Source: a bacterium | Lineage (GTDB): Bacteria > Patescibacteriota > Saccharimonadia > Saccharimonadales > JACDBH01 | Direction: 5' to 3' | Assembly (NCBI GenBank): GCA_029557395.1 | Contig: JAKQIK010000045.1 | Location: forward strand, 1-52,649 | Length of the DNA stretch: 52,649 nt | Shown here: piece by piece, positions 7,278 through 15,594 of the stretch | Layout: every line of letters begins with the position of its first letter | Position numbering within the stretch: the first letter of the stretch is position 1 | Notes under the pieces: model-generated | Databases searched by the model: none | What the model saw: only the letters and a program-made list of their open reading frames with translations | Told to the model about the DNA's origin: nothing | Made by a program: the position numbers and the translations under genes

Positions 7278-7793
7278 CTATTTAGATTTGCGATGCTTGG
7301 CCTGAGTATAGACTTCAAAAACAGTTTCGTAATCAAAAATTTCGCTATCGCTAAACCAGTGATCGATTTCTCGTTGTGCCTCTTCTGGATCGCCTGATGC
7401 ATGGATAATATTCGGTATGCCAATACCCTCTTTGTCTGCATGCCCAAAGCTAATATGAGCATAGTCACCTCGTATAGTCCCTGGCTGTGCAGACTTTGGC
7501 TCTGTAGTACCAACCATCTTGCGCACTAAAGCAACTGCTTCAACACCCTCGAGCACAAAGGCTATCACTGGCCCTTCTTGCATCATCCTAAGAGTTATCT
7601 CAAACTTATCCTGGCCGCGTCGCGACACCATTTTGCCAATGTTCTCATAATGTTCAAAATAGTGGTCTGATGTTGGTTGAAACATCCGAGAAGCGACGAT
7701 TTTTAAGCCTACTCTTTCAAATCTTGTTAGTATCTCGCCAACGATACCACGCTTTACAGCGTCTGGCTTCAATATTATTAGCGTACGTTCCAT
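7278..7793 (-). CDS. ndk: Nucleoside diphosphate kinase
   Basis: A 171-residue NDK. It transfers the gamma phosphate between nucleoside triphosphates and diphosphates through a phosphohistidine. The N-terminus MERTLIILKPDAVKRGIVGEI is typical, and the active-site histidine is in NIIHASGDPEEAQREI, replacing the usual NxxHGSDSxExAxREI. It is about 25-30 residues longer than standard bacterial NDKs because of an insertion near residues 50-65 (ENIGKMVSRRGQDKFE) and an extended C-terminus. The gene stands alone between tRNA-Arg and the divergent recombinase gene. Confidence 0.95.
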   Translation of the reverse strand: MERTLIILKPDAVKRGIVGEILTRFERVGLKIVASRMFQPTSDHYFEHYENIGKMVSRRGQDKFEITLRMMQEGPVIAFVLEGVEAVALVRKMVGTTEPKSAQPGTIRGDYAHISFGHADKEGIGIPNIIHASGDPEEAQREIDHWFSDSEIFDYETVFEVYTQAKHRKSK

Positions 7794-7917
7794 AAATTCC
7801 TTCTTATTAATTTTTACTTAATAAATAATATACCAGAATACTGTTACTAAAGACAGCATATAGAAGTTTTGTATAAAATATTTATTCAATTTTACCTCTG
7901 TTAAAATTTTATACGTG

Positions 7918-7926
7918 TGTTAAAAT
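7918..7926 (+). promoter_or_regulatory. Extended -10 directly before the Xer recombinase start
   Basis: TGTTAAAAT ends 6 nt before the ATG at 7933, so the transcript should begin at or next to the start codon (leaderless). The same TGTTAAAAT word precedes the native ychF start at 25571. Confidence 0.55.
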
Positions 7927-7932
7927 ACCCTT

Positions 7933-8856
7933 ATGCTAGTATCAAAAATTCGAGTCGACTTCTTGGAATATATGGAGATTGAACAAAATCGATCTCAAAA
8001 AACTATCCAGAATTATGACCATTATCTTACTCGTCTCACTGACTTCGCGGGCGACGACCTAGATGTATCCAATATCAATACGGAATTGGTTAGAAAATGG
8101 CGCTTATGGCTCAATAAACTCGGTACAAATACGTCAGATGAACTACAAAAAAATACACAGAATTATCACCTGATAGCACTGCGTAGTTTTTTGAAATATT
8201 GTTCTAAACGCGATATTCCTACCTTATCAGCTGACAAAATAGAACTTGCCAAATCTAATCGCAAACAAGTAACGTTTCTGGACACAGACGAGCTAGAGAG
8301 GATTTTTAGCCAACCAGATATTAACACATTGGCCGGACTCCGGGATAGGGCTATTTTGGAGTTATTATTTTCTAGCGGTTTGCGAGTCTCTGAACTAGTT
8401 AGCATAGACAAAAGTCATATTAATCTAAAGAGACGAGAATTTATGGTGCGAGGAAAAGGTCAAAAAGACCGGCCTATCTTTATTAGTAAAGATGCATCAA
8501 TATGGATACAAGAATATTTAGACAAAAGAGATGATAACAAACAGCCACTGTTTGTACGTATCGGAAAAACGAGCAAAAGTATCACAACAGATGGTGATTA
8601 TTTTAGACTAACACCTAGGTCTGTCCAAAGGCTTGTCAAAAAATATGCCCTACTCGCTGGTATCACCAAACATGTTAGCCCGCATACATTGAGACATAGT
8701 TTTGCTACAGACCTACTCATGAACGGAGCTGATATCAGATCTGTACAGGCCATGCTCGGACATAGCAACATATCCACCACTCAGATATATACACACATTA
8801 CAGATTCACATCTAAAAGAGTCCTATGAGCAGTTTCATGCTAAAGACCGTCGATAA
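7933..8856 (+). CDS. Tyrosine recombinase of the XerC/XerD family
   Basis: A 307-residue protein with an N-terminal SAM-like core-binding domain (residues 1-95) and a C-terminal catalytic domain. Active-site residues are visible: Arg in SSGLRVSE, His and Arg in HTLRHSFATDLL, a further His in MLGHSNISTT and the nucleophile Tyr in QIYTHIT. Size and motifs fit the housekeeping enzyme that resolves chromosome dimers at dif with FtsK, whose gene is at the end of this window. No mobile-element genes adjoin it. I cannot tell XerC from XerD, and a single-recombinase system is possible. Confidence 0.9.
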   Translation: MLVSKIRVDFLEYMEIEQNRSQKTIQNYDHYLTRLTDFAGDDLDVSNINTELVRKWRLWLNKLGTNTSDELQKNTQNYHLIALRSFLKYCSKRDIPTLSADKIELAKSNRKQVTFLDTDELERIFSQPDINTLAGLRDRAILELLFSSGLRVSELVSIDKSHINLKRREFMVRGKGQKDRPIFISKDASIWIQEYLDKRDDNKQPLFVRIGKTSKSITTDGDYFRLTPRSVQRLVKKYALLAGITKHVSPHTLRHSFATDLLMNGADIRSVQAMLGHSNISTTQIYTHITDSHLKESYEQFHAKDRR

Positions 8857-8880
8857 CACGCTACTTATTTTAACAATAAC

Positions 8881-10422
8881 CTATGGATAAGGACGGTATT
8901 TGCCATGGCATATTCCATTAGGAACATCGTTTGCCTGCCCCCTAGGTGAATCTACAGGCCCACGTGACGTTGATGTCTGCGATGGAGAAATACCCGAGGA
9001 TGCAGTAAACCTCATTATTAGCGTCACCCTATATCTCCTACAGCCATTAGCGCCATTGCTATTGTCGATGATAGTTCCTAGATCAGGGTATGTATGCTTG
9101 ACCGTGTCCCCATTCATACATCCATAACCTGTAAAATTATCACTGGTTCCGTCACCCCATACCCAAGTACAGCTTGCTACAACAGACGGTGCGTTATTTG
9201 AGCGATTTACAAAAGCAAACTCCCAAACAAATTTCTGACCACTAGACCCACCTGTATTACAGCTTGCGGGTTGGCTAGGTGACCCATCGCAAGTACCTAT
9301 ACCTACATTACCTCCTGTACTGGCGGATGCGACAGTACCGCTAGCATCTGGCCCAGGAGGGGCGCAATCGTCTTTATATTCGGCACCAGCAGCCCTACCA
9401 GACATGCTGTATCTCTTGCATATTCTATCACCGCTAAAGATTGCGTAGGTATTGAAAACAGTCCCTCCGGTGTTCAAACTATCTATAGGTACTCTGACCT
9501 GAATCCTACGGAAAACATCGTTAGCTTTGCCAGTAGAGTCAATCAAGGCTTGACTACCTGTAATGTCTACCTGTGCATCACTGGAATCATTAAAACTAAT
9601 ACTTGTACTAACATCTCTGTATAAAGATGATTGCTTTACATAATATTCATCTGTAGGCACTCCAATTCCGCTCAGATCTATTTTACTTAGACACCTATAT
9701 CCATCTGTAAGCGATGTATCACATCTCGACTGGATTATCCGACCCTTATCAGTCGTGTTGTTAATGGCTACCGTATCACTCACGCTCGGGGGTGATGGGT
9801 ATAAATAGAAAATAAATGAGTTATTTACAAGAGTATTTCGATTTAGTGATGCTGTTTTTGGTATTAATTCTATCTTCAAGACGCCAATATTACTGGCCGT
9901 GTTCCATACATCCTTATCCGGTAATTGATTTGGTACAGTAGAGGGTATGGTGTCCGACCTCTTGACCGAGTCCCACCCTATAACGATACGACTAGATAAT
10001 GCACTAAGCTGAGCGCTATTAACTGTCCCGTTTGAATCTATCAAACTGTTTTCAATGCTCTTTACAGTAGGATTCACCAACAAGCAACTAACCATAATAT
10101 TGTTGCCTGGATCAATGCTATAATCATAATCAGCACCTTGTGGGCAATCATATTTTTTTGAAAGTGGTGCTCCCCCCGAATTTATCTTGTTTATAGCCAT
10201 ATTTATACCACTCTCGGCAGCATAAAAAGCTTGATTGCTCAGATGATCATCCAATGTACGCCTCTGAGCTTGGCGGATAATTGAAGAAAACCCAAGCGCA
10301 AGCAAACCAAGAATGCCCATTATCACAAGTACAGAAAAGATAGCAACTATCCCATTTTCGTTTTTGTGAATATATATTGTTGTTTGAATATTATTATTCT
10401 TGTATGCTCCCATATTGCTCAT
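8881..10422 (-). CDS. PilX-like type IV pilus assembly protein
   Basis: A 513-residue protein with one hydrophobic N-terminal helix (near residues 25-48, GIVAIFSVLVIMGILGLLAL) followed by QAFYAAESGINMAINKI, the signature of PilX N-terminal domains. The rest is a long extracytoplasmic region rich in Ser, Thr, Asn and Gly with scattered cysteines, including a PKD-like stretch (CTWVWGDGTSDNFTGYGC...VKHTYPDLG). PilX-like proteins act with minor pilins in pilus priming and adhesion. It is the last gene of a minus-strand series of pseudopilins, 2 nt after the preceding stop. Confidence 0.8.
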   Translation of the reverse strand: MSNMGAYKNNNIQTTIYIHKNENGIVAIFSVLVIMGILGLLALGFSSIIRQAQRRTLDDHLSNQAFYAAESGINMAINKINSGGAPLSKKYDCPQGADYDYSIDPGNNIMVSCLLVNPTVKSIENSLIDSNGTVNSAQLSALSSRIVIGWDSVKRSDTIPSTVPNQLPDKDVWNTASNIGVLKIELIPKTASLNRNTLVNNSFIFYLYPSPPSVSDTVAINNTTDKGRIIQSRCDTSLTDGYRCLSKIDLSGIGVPTDEYYVKQSSLYRDVSTSISFNDSSDAQVDITGSQALIDSTGKANDVFRRIQVRVPIDSLNTGGTVFNTYAIFSGDRICKRYSMSGRAAGAEYKDDCAPPGPDASGTVASASTGGNVGIGTCDGSPSQPASCNTGGSSGQKFVWEFAFVNRSNNAPSVVASCTWVWGDGTSDNFTGYGCMNGDTVKHTYPDLGTIIDNSNGANGCRRYRVTLIMRFTASSGISPSQTSTSRGPVDSPRGQANDVPNGICHGKYRPYP

Positions 10423-10424
10423 GA

Positions 10425-11081
10425 TTATAACCTATTTTTTACTGTTGTTGAATAAGAACTAACTGCGCAAAATTGACCGCCAGCATTTATACCCTTACAC
10501 AAACTAAACTTTTCAACTTTTGGCGTCGCAGATAAATCTTCTGATACAAAATCATTATCATCGCCAAAACTTACCCTTACATCCACAACCCAAAATGAGC
10601 TCGTGGGAGGTTGATATATATCAAATTTTACTAATCTCATACCTTCTCCTAACATTTCTGTTCCAAGACTACTGGGATTTGGATTTGGGTTATTTATATC
10701 CGCGTGGGGACAAGTTGAGTCGCTAATGTTATCACGCCATAGCACATGCTCTACACCAGATTGGCCTAATCGTTTATTTTTTGAAAATGTATACCGCAAA
10801 CTACCAATACAAATAGAAGAAGGGTCGCCACCAATATCCCTTTTAACAATATTCAGAGACTTATCATACTTAATAGCATCTGATGCACTGTCTATGATTT
10901 TTCTGGCAGTATCCTGCGTCTTGCTCATGATCATACCCTTATAATACATCCGGCCAGCGTGGATAATAGCATAAGAACACACAAGGAGCACCATAGAAAA
11001 TATAACTGTTGCAATCATAAGCTCAACTATTGTAAAGCCTGTTTGATTAGTAAGCTTATTGTCACTTTTGTTGTTACGCAT
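10425..11081 (-). CDS. Type IV pseudopilin (PulJ/PilW-like)
   Basis: A 218-residue protein with a class III signal: a short basic leader, then TGFTIVELMIATVIFSMVLL, where prepilin peptidase would cut after Gly and the Glu at +5 is present. The globular part has four or more cysteines. Position next to two other pseudopilins and a PilX-like protein suggests it is part of the pilus tip-initiation complex. It starts 2 nt after the upstream stop. Confidence 0.85.
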   Translation of the reverse strand: MRNNKSDNKLTNQTGFTIVELMIATVIFSMVLLVCSYAIIHAGRMYYKGMIMSKTQDTARKIIDSASDAIKYDKSLNIVKRDIGGDPSSICIGSLRYTFSKNKRLGQSGVEHVLWRDNISDSTCPHADINNPNPNPSSLGTEMLGEGMRLVKFDIYQPPTSSFWVVDVRVSFGDDNDFVSEDLSATPKVEKFSLCKGINAGGQFCAVSSYSTTVKNRL

Positions 11082-11083
11082 AC

Positions 11084-11563
11084 TTATTGTACCTTATATG
11101 CCATTACTATTTCACTCCTGCCACCGCCAAGATGATTCCATCTTACAGTAACTGTATAGCTAAGATTATTTATATCAGCATTGTTCTTGGCGATGAAGTA
11201 GTAGTAAAGATCATCTTTTATACAGCTAAGATCGTAACCTAGGTCGTCTAGCTGATTGGGATTAGACACGTTTGCAGATGTCATATCCTCCTTCATACAA
11301 AAATTACCCACCGCCACCTGTGAGGTAAACTTACTTACGGGTACACTAAACCAAGCTGTACGCAATAACTCTAACTGACCTTGAGCAATTTTGGATGCTT
11401 CCGACCGTTCTTGATTGTCTCTGGTGGTCTGGATGTTCTTGTTCATTATTGAATAAGTGATACCAAGCACGCTACTGACTACAGCTATGGCTATCAAAAC
11501 TTCAATGATTGTGTCGCCCTTGCTATTACCTAGTATTGTACGATGCTTGAATATCATGCGCAT
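11084..11563 (-). CDS. Type IV pseudopilin (PulI/PilV-like)
   Basis: A 159-residue protein with leader and N-terminal helix KGDTIIEVLIAIAVVSSVLG, where an Asp replaces the usual Phe at +1 but Glu +5 is kept. Its start overlaps the upstream gene's end by 10 nt, with GGAG just before the ATG, indicating coupled translation. It has two or more cysteines that could form a disulfide in the globular head. Confidence 0.82.
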   Translation of the reverse strand: MRMIFKHRTILGNSKGDTIIEVLIAIAVVSSVLGITYSIMNKNIQTTRDNQERSEASKIAQGQLELLRTAWFSVPVSKFTSQVAVGNFCMKEDMTSANVSNPNQLDDLGYDLSCIKDDLYYYFIAKNNADINNLSYTVTVRWNHLGGGRSEIVMAYKVQ

Positions 11564-12441
11564 ATATCTCCACTAGTAGGATGTGTATCGATTTCGGTTG
11601 ATATTTCGGTAGCTGAGCCTTTTGAACCTAATCTTATTTGAGCCTGTTGCCCGTTGGATCCCTCCAAGCAAATCATAACTCCTTCTCTAGATAGAAGCTC
11701 GCCACTCGACGTAAATAGATTATACTCACCACCACTAGTCATAAAATACTTGCTAGAAAGAACTTTACCGTCTAATAGGTCAAAGAACGGTTCTCTAAAG
11801 GCAATAAATTGGACTGTGTTATCACCATCTCCTTGTGATTTATTAAAATCTAAAAACGATGTAAACACTAATGCACGTAGGTCAGTGCTTGGTGAGTTAA
11901 TAGCTACAATTTTCTTTACTGATAGTTGATATGTGTTTGGTATTTTTTGTAACAAATCTGGTGCAGCCGTGAAAAGTGCGTCATTATGTACACCCTTCAT
12001 ACCATGCATCAAGCCAGGATTATCTTCGCCCGTCTCAGGGATAATCCTCAAACCTATAAGTGGGTATATATCATTTGTTTGCCCATCAGGCATTAACACC
12101 TTACCGAAAAATGCACAGTCTCCATTTGTACCTGTTCGCCCAGAGGCATCAGGAGTTACAGTAGGACTTTGATCTGGTCCTGACATCTCGCACTTGTAAC
12201 CATCAGAAGAAAAGTAGCCTTTGGATACATCACTAACTATATTCTGTAGCATGGCTTCGTAGTTGCGAACAGATTGAGAAAATGCAACCCTGGCCTGTCT
12301 ACCTCTGAAAGATATCATAATACCAGTAAACAATACTGCTGTCACTGCCAGTACTATCAGAGTTTCGACTATTGTATAGCCATCATTATACCGTCTGTCG
12401 CCACCCCTGTTCAGATGGCCACGGTTTAGCCAACGCTTCAT
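11554..12441 (-). CDS. Type IV pseudopilin (GspH/FimT-like)
   Basis: A 295-residue protein with a basic leader and the N-terminal helix DGYTIVETLIVLAVTAVLFTG (Glu +5 present), followed by a large beta-rich extracytoplasmic part. It heads the pseudopilin cluster 11554-8881. Its length is greater than typical minor pilins (150-200), so the globular domain is enlarged. Exact class is inferred from order rather than from motifs. Confidence 0.8.
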   Translation of the reverse strand: MKRWLNRGHLNRGGDRRYNDGYTIVETLIVLAVTAVLFTGIMISFRGRQARVAFSQSVRNYEAMLQNIVSDVSKGYFSSDGYKCEMSGPDQSPTVTPDASGRTGTNGDCAFFGKVLMPDGQTNDIYPLIGLRIIPETGEDNPGLMHGMKGVHNDALFTAAPDLLQKIPNTYQLSVKKIVAINSPSTDLRALVFTSFLDFNKSQGDGDNTVQFIAFREPFFDLLDGKVLSSKYFMTSGGEYNLFTSSGELLSREGVMICLEGSNGQQAQIRLGSKGSATEISTEIDTHPTSGDICA

Positions 12442-12494
12442 GCATGAATTATAACATAAGCGTAAAAGAATATAGCAAACTATTATTCAAAAGC

Positions 12495-13388
12495 TTATTT
12501 CAATAACAAAATATTACCAACATACCAGTTGATGATGGACCGGCCAAAGATATAAACAAGGATAGTAGCAACAATCAAAAATGGTCCAAACGGTATCTTA
12601 CTAGACCTAGTGAGCTTGCCAGTTAACAATCCTGGTACAACCACAACTGTACCAATGATAGATGCTAAGAATAATACCAGAAAAGACTCAGCCGGATCCT
12701 GGAGGAGTAGGCCAATCACAATACCTATCTTGATATCGCCACCACCAATCCAACGCCCATTTGATAGCCAAAATATTATATAGAAGATACCGGAAGCAAT
12801 AAATAAACTAGTTAGTGTGTTGACAGCAAGCACGAAGTCTATGCCACCAGGCTGGAAGATAATGTTGACTATAGCCAGCACCAGGGCTAATACAGCCATA
12901 GGATATACTAACCTGTTTGGCAGTAGCATCCAGCGTATGTCATACACAATCAGAGCCATAAAGCCCGTCAGGAGTATCAGCCATACGCCAAAGCTAAGGA
13001 TATCTAGCCAGCTATTTAACCCCAATGGCCAAAAAATATAAGACATTACGAATAGTAGAGATGTAGTTACTTCTACCACCGGATATTGCCAAGATATTTG
13101 TTTTTTGCAATATCTGCACTTGCCACCGACAGACAGCCAGCTCACCACCGGAATAAGGTCATACCATGAAAGCTCGTGCTTACAATACGTGCACATGCTA
13201 CGGCCATTAAGGATAGAATATTTTTGGTTACGGATATTTGTGGATTTTTTTTGAGATTTTTTGGCCGATTTTGACTCTGCCTTCTGCAATAACCGATCCT
13301 GCATGTATATGCGCCAAACCAGAGCATTGACAAAACTCCCTAGACACAGTCCCAAAAAACCGATTAGTACTATAAACATTAGTATCAT
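12495..13388 (-). CDS. pilD: Prepilin peptidase / N-methyltransferase
   Basis: An A24-family membrane protease of about 297 residues. It cleaves prepilin leaders and N-methylates the new N-terminus. Motifs: LGSFVNALVWRI in the N-terminal part, two CxxC pairs (CTYC, CRYC) in the zinc-binding cytoplasmic loop, and the catalytic aspartates in VYDIRWMLLPNRL and GGGDIKIG, with about eight transmembrane helices. The N-terminal loop carries an unusual Lys/Ser-rich insertion before the first CxxC. The start is uncertain: ATG at 13388 is preferred, and a GTG at 13412 would add eight residues; neither has a good Shine-Dalgarno. Confidence 0.92.
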   Translation of the reverse strand: MILMFIVLIGFLGLCLGSFVNALVWRIYMQDRLLQKAESKSAKKSQKKSTNIRNQKYSILNGRSMCTYCKHELSWYDLIPVVSWLSVGGKCRYCKKQISWQYPVVEVTTSLLFVMSYIFWPLGLNSWLDILSFGVWLILLTGFMALIVYDIRWMLLPNRLVYPMAVLALVLAIVNIIFQPGGIDFVLAVNTLTSLFIASGIFYIIFWLSNGRWIGGGDIKIGIVIGLLLQDPAESFLVLFLASIIGTVVVVPGLLTGKLTRSSKIPFGPFLIVATILVYIFGRSIINWYVGNILLLK

Positions 13389-13488
13389 AATAACATCTTT
13401 ATACTCTAACACCGTAAAAATCGATACTATAAAAGGACAGCCCTCAAACTGATGACTGTCCTAATAATTATTTTTAACCTATATCAGA

Positions 13489-13944
13489 TTAAGATTGTAT
13501 ACAAGCCTGCGTACCGCCATGAAGGCCAAATCTGAGAGCGTAAACCCTACTTCCTGTAGCGCCAATTACAATATCAGTACCGTTACATGTTCCAATTGCC
13601 ACCTGGTAACTTCCTGGTGTTAAGTTAGTACCGTTGGCCGCCGCGGTAATAAAAGTTCCTGTACCGGTAAGTTGCGTCAATGTACCTGCATTAGTTTTAA
13701 CACTAGTAAGTCTTGCTGTTGAATTAACCTGTTGCCCGTTAGCATTAGACTCGTATTCTGTAATCGCAGACAATAACCTGCTAGCTTCGCTACGCATAGT
13801 TGTATTTTGCTGATTACGCCTTAGAGCTGGGATAGCCAAGAAGACAATCAGCATGATCAAACCAGCGATAGCTAGCACAATCAGGACCTCGATGATTGTA
13901 AATCCTTCTGACTTACGTCTTAGGTTGTTTATTTTATGACTCAT
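13489..13944 (-). CDS. Major type IV pilin
   Basis: A 151-residue prepilin: basic leader, then EGFTIIEVLIVLAIAGLIML with cleavage after Gly and Glu +5, and a Thr/Asn/Gly-rich globular domain with one C-terminal pair of cysteines (GTCNG and QACIQS) suitable for the pilin D-loop disulfide. The ATG at 13944 has a strong Shine-Dalgarno (AGGGGG) at proper spacing; the longer frame to 14016 has none. It lies between pilC and pilD, and its small size and isolated position fit a major subunit. Confidence 0.88.
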   Translation of the reverse strand: MSHKINNLRRKSEGFTIIEVLIVLAIAGLIMLIVFLAIPALRRNQQNTTMRSEASRLLSAITEYESNANGQQVNSTARLTSVKTNAGTLTQLTGTGTFITAAANGTNLTPGSYQVAIGTCNGTDIVIGATGSRVYALRFGLHGGTQACIQS

Positions 13945-14105
13945 AGTGCAAATGCCCCCTTTGACTAAATGCATTTTATTATTTATATAAACTGATGATA
14001 CAGCCTCGGCAGACAAAACACAAGCTTTTTATGGTCAAAAGCTACCCCCGTTGTCCACAAGCTCTCGGCCATACTTTCTAGTTTCGGCAGAAAACTCACC
14101 TTATT
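13945..14105. other. Upstream region of the major pilin gene
   Basis: This stretch must hold the pilin promoter on the minus strand. It is A/T-rich between 13965 and 14000, with several TATAAA/TAAAAT-like words and no convincing -35, so no promoter can be fixed. Together with the doubtful frame 14106-14408 it is the longest stretch without a secure gene in the pilus locus. Confidence 0.4.
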
Positions 14106-14408
14106 TTGACAAAGAAACAAATCATAGCTCACTCTTTTGTCTCAAAATACATAACCCTTCCATTTTATTTCGGCAAAACAGAAACCAAAAGCCGACAGGC
14201 AGTTTCAAAAAACATAACTAATCATAATAACGAAACTGTAATCTGTTTCTGCGGAACTTATCCAGATAAAGAGCCACAGACTCTTTATCCTGTACTACAA
14301 ACAGTCCTCGAAAACCCGACTACAGTTAGTTATGATGACAAATCAGTTTTTGAAAAGCATGGCACTAAACTATGTCGTCTAAAAGGACGACTATTTGATG
14401 GAGGATAG
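14106..14408 (+). CDS. Doubtful 100-codon frame opposite the pilus genes
   Basis: A plus-strand frame of 100 codons begins with TTG and has no Shine-Dalgarno; a stop lies ten codons upstream. Its 3' end overlaps the VapC-like gene on the other strand by 18 nt. The residues look protein-like (a CFCGTYPD stretch, charged C-terminus), and an open frame of this length is unlikely by chance in this A/T-rich DNA, but no family was recognised. It may be a gene remnant. Confidence 0.25.
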   Translation: MTKKQIIAHSFVSKYITLPFYFGKTETKSRQAVSKNITNHNNETVICFCGTYPDKEPQTLYPVLQTVLENPTTVSYDDKSVFEKHGTKLCRLKGRLFDGG

Positions 14409-14774
14409 TTTTGCTAGGTGTTTGTCTAATGTCATTAGATCATGGGAGTCGATTTGTGACTGAGCTAACAGCAAACAATCAGTCATGTCTAATTTTGGAT
14501 CGTCCATGTAATAACTTATAGCCTTGGTTGCAAATACAGATAAATGCACAGAATTTAAGTCTAACAAAACACCCAGACAACGACCAACTCTGTCTCTGGG
14601 ATAGCGATAAAATGTATTAAATTCCAGAACAAAACATAACTCTGCCAGCACATAATCTGTGACTATGAGACTGCCTGCCTTGCACGACGTAAGTAGTTGC
14701 TTGGCACTAGCCGCCTCTACTGGCAGATCATTGCTAAAGAATCTGATCAGGATATTCGTATCAATCAGCTTCAT
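14391..14774 (-). CDS. PIN-domain toxin (VapC-like)
   Basis: A 127-residue PIN-domain protein, about the usual VapC length. The acidic catalytic set is visible: Asp in MKLIDTNILIRFF, Glu in VLAELCFVLE, and Asp in KLDMTDCLLL and later LMTLDKHL. VapC toxins are metal-dependent RNases that often cut tRNA or rRNA. Its start overlaps the stop of the antitoxin gene by 4 nt, the standard VapBC arrangement. The pair sits inside the pilus locus between the major pilin and pilC. Confidence 0.88.
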   Translation of the reverse strand: MKLIDTNILIRFFSNDLPVEAASAKQLLTSCKAGSLIVTDYVLAELCFVLEFNTFYRYPRDRVGRCLGVLLDLNSVHLSVFATKAISYYMDDPKLDMTDCLLLAQSQIDSHDLMTLDKHLAKLSSIK

Positions 14775-15055
14775 AGGTAAGGCTTGCCCGTCGAACGGTC
14801 TTTATAGGCTTGTGCGGACTGACTAAGTTCTGTTGACTGCTGTGGTTGGCACTCACCTAGCCTGTCTTGAGCAAACTCACCCCAAATCTGGTCTAGCTTA
14901 GAGTTGATATCTGTGACTAGCGGGGTGATTATCAGCTTGCCACCTCTCTGAGTCACAGTGACTTGACGAGTAGTGTCGAGTCCAAGATTCCTTACATATT
15001 TGATAGGTATTGTTAGCTGATTTTTGCTAGTTATTGTGGCTTTTACTGTTTTCAT
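14771..15055 (-). CDS. AbrB/SpoVT-type antitoxin (VapB-like)
   Basis: A 94-residue protein with an N-terminal swapped-hairpin AbrB domain (MKTVKATITSKNQLTIPIKYV...GGKLIITPL) and a flexible polar C-terminus that would wrap the toxin. It should bind VapC and repress its own operon. I chose the ATG at 15055, where AbrB homology begins; a start at 15079 would add eight residues. No Shine-Dalgarno is seen and TATATT lies just upstream, suggesting a very short leader. Confidence 0.85.
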   Translation of the reverse strand: MKTVKATITSKNQLTIPIKYVRNLGLDTTRQVTVTQRGGKLIITPLVTDINSKLDQIWGEFAQDRLGECQPQQSTELSQSAQAYKDRSTGKPYL

Positions 15056-15148
15056 AGTAATGAATATATCATAGCGCATTACATTTTGTAAATATTAAAA
15101 TATACTTGTCAGATACATTAATATCAAATTAGATCAAGATCTTGCTTA

Positions 15149-15535
15149 TTAAATAAGTGGGAAGATCTGGAGTCGCTCAATATTGCCGATAGAGGCGACC
15201 CAGGCGTCGTTGGTGTAGAACTTGTCTACACCACTGTCAATAGCAGTAGCTATATGTATAGCATCGTAACCTAGAAGTTTTTTGCCATATTCAGCACTCA
15301 ACTCAACCGCAATAGTTGCAATCCTCTGACTAACACTGACGAATTTTACGTTGTACATAGAGTCAATAGCTCCTCTGGCCACAGCTAGCGAATCTCTGTC
15401 TCTGAGAGCAAAGCTAGTCAGTACCTCTTGGTAAGCCAGTACCGACAATATCACTGGCTTGGATGTGCTACTCATAATAATATCCCTAGCTACTACACCA
15501 AACTGTGGGTGCGATTCTAGGAAATATATCAGCAC
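15149..15535 (-). CDS. PIN-domain protein lacking the first catalytic Asp, orphan
   Basis: A 128-residue protein with a PIN-like core (GYDAIHIATAIDSGVDKFYTNDAW holds the central acidic residues). The N-terminus begins at LIYFLESHPQF, so the usual DTN motif that should precede it is absent. The in-frame codons upstream (reading VRFIV) do not supply it before a stop. No antitoxin gene precedes it: pilC ends 59 bp away. It therefore looks like a truncated or decayed toxin gene. The start is a GTG without Shine-Dalgarno. Confidence 0.6.
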   Translation of the reverse strand: MLIYFLESHPQFGVVARDIIMSSTSKPVILSVLAYQEVLTSFALRDRDSLAVARGAIDSMYNVKFVSVSQRIATIAVELSAEYGKKLLGYDAIHIATAIDSGVDKFYTNDAWVASIGNIERLQIFPLI

Positions 15536-15594
15536 AATAAACCTTACTTATATTTATTAATCGCCATCCGTATATCTTTAATCGCTTTTTTGTC

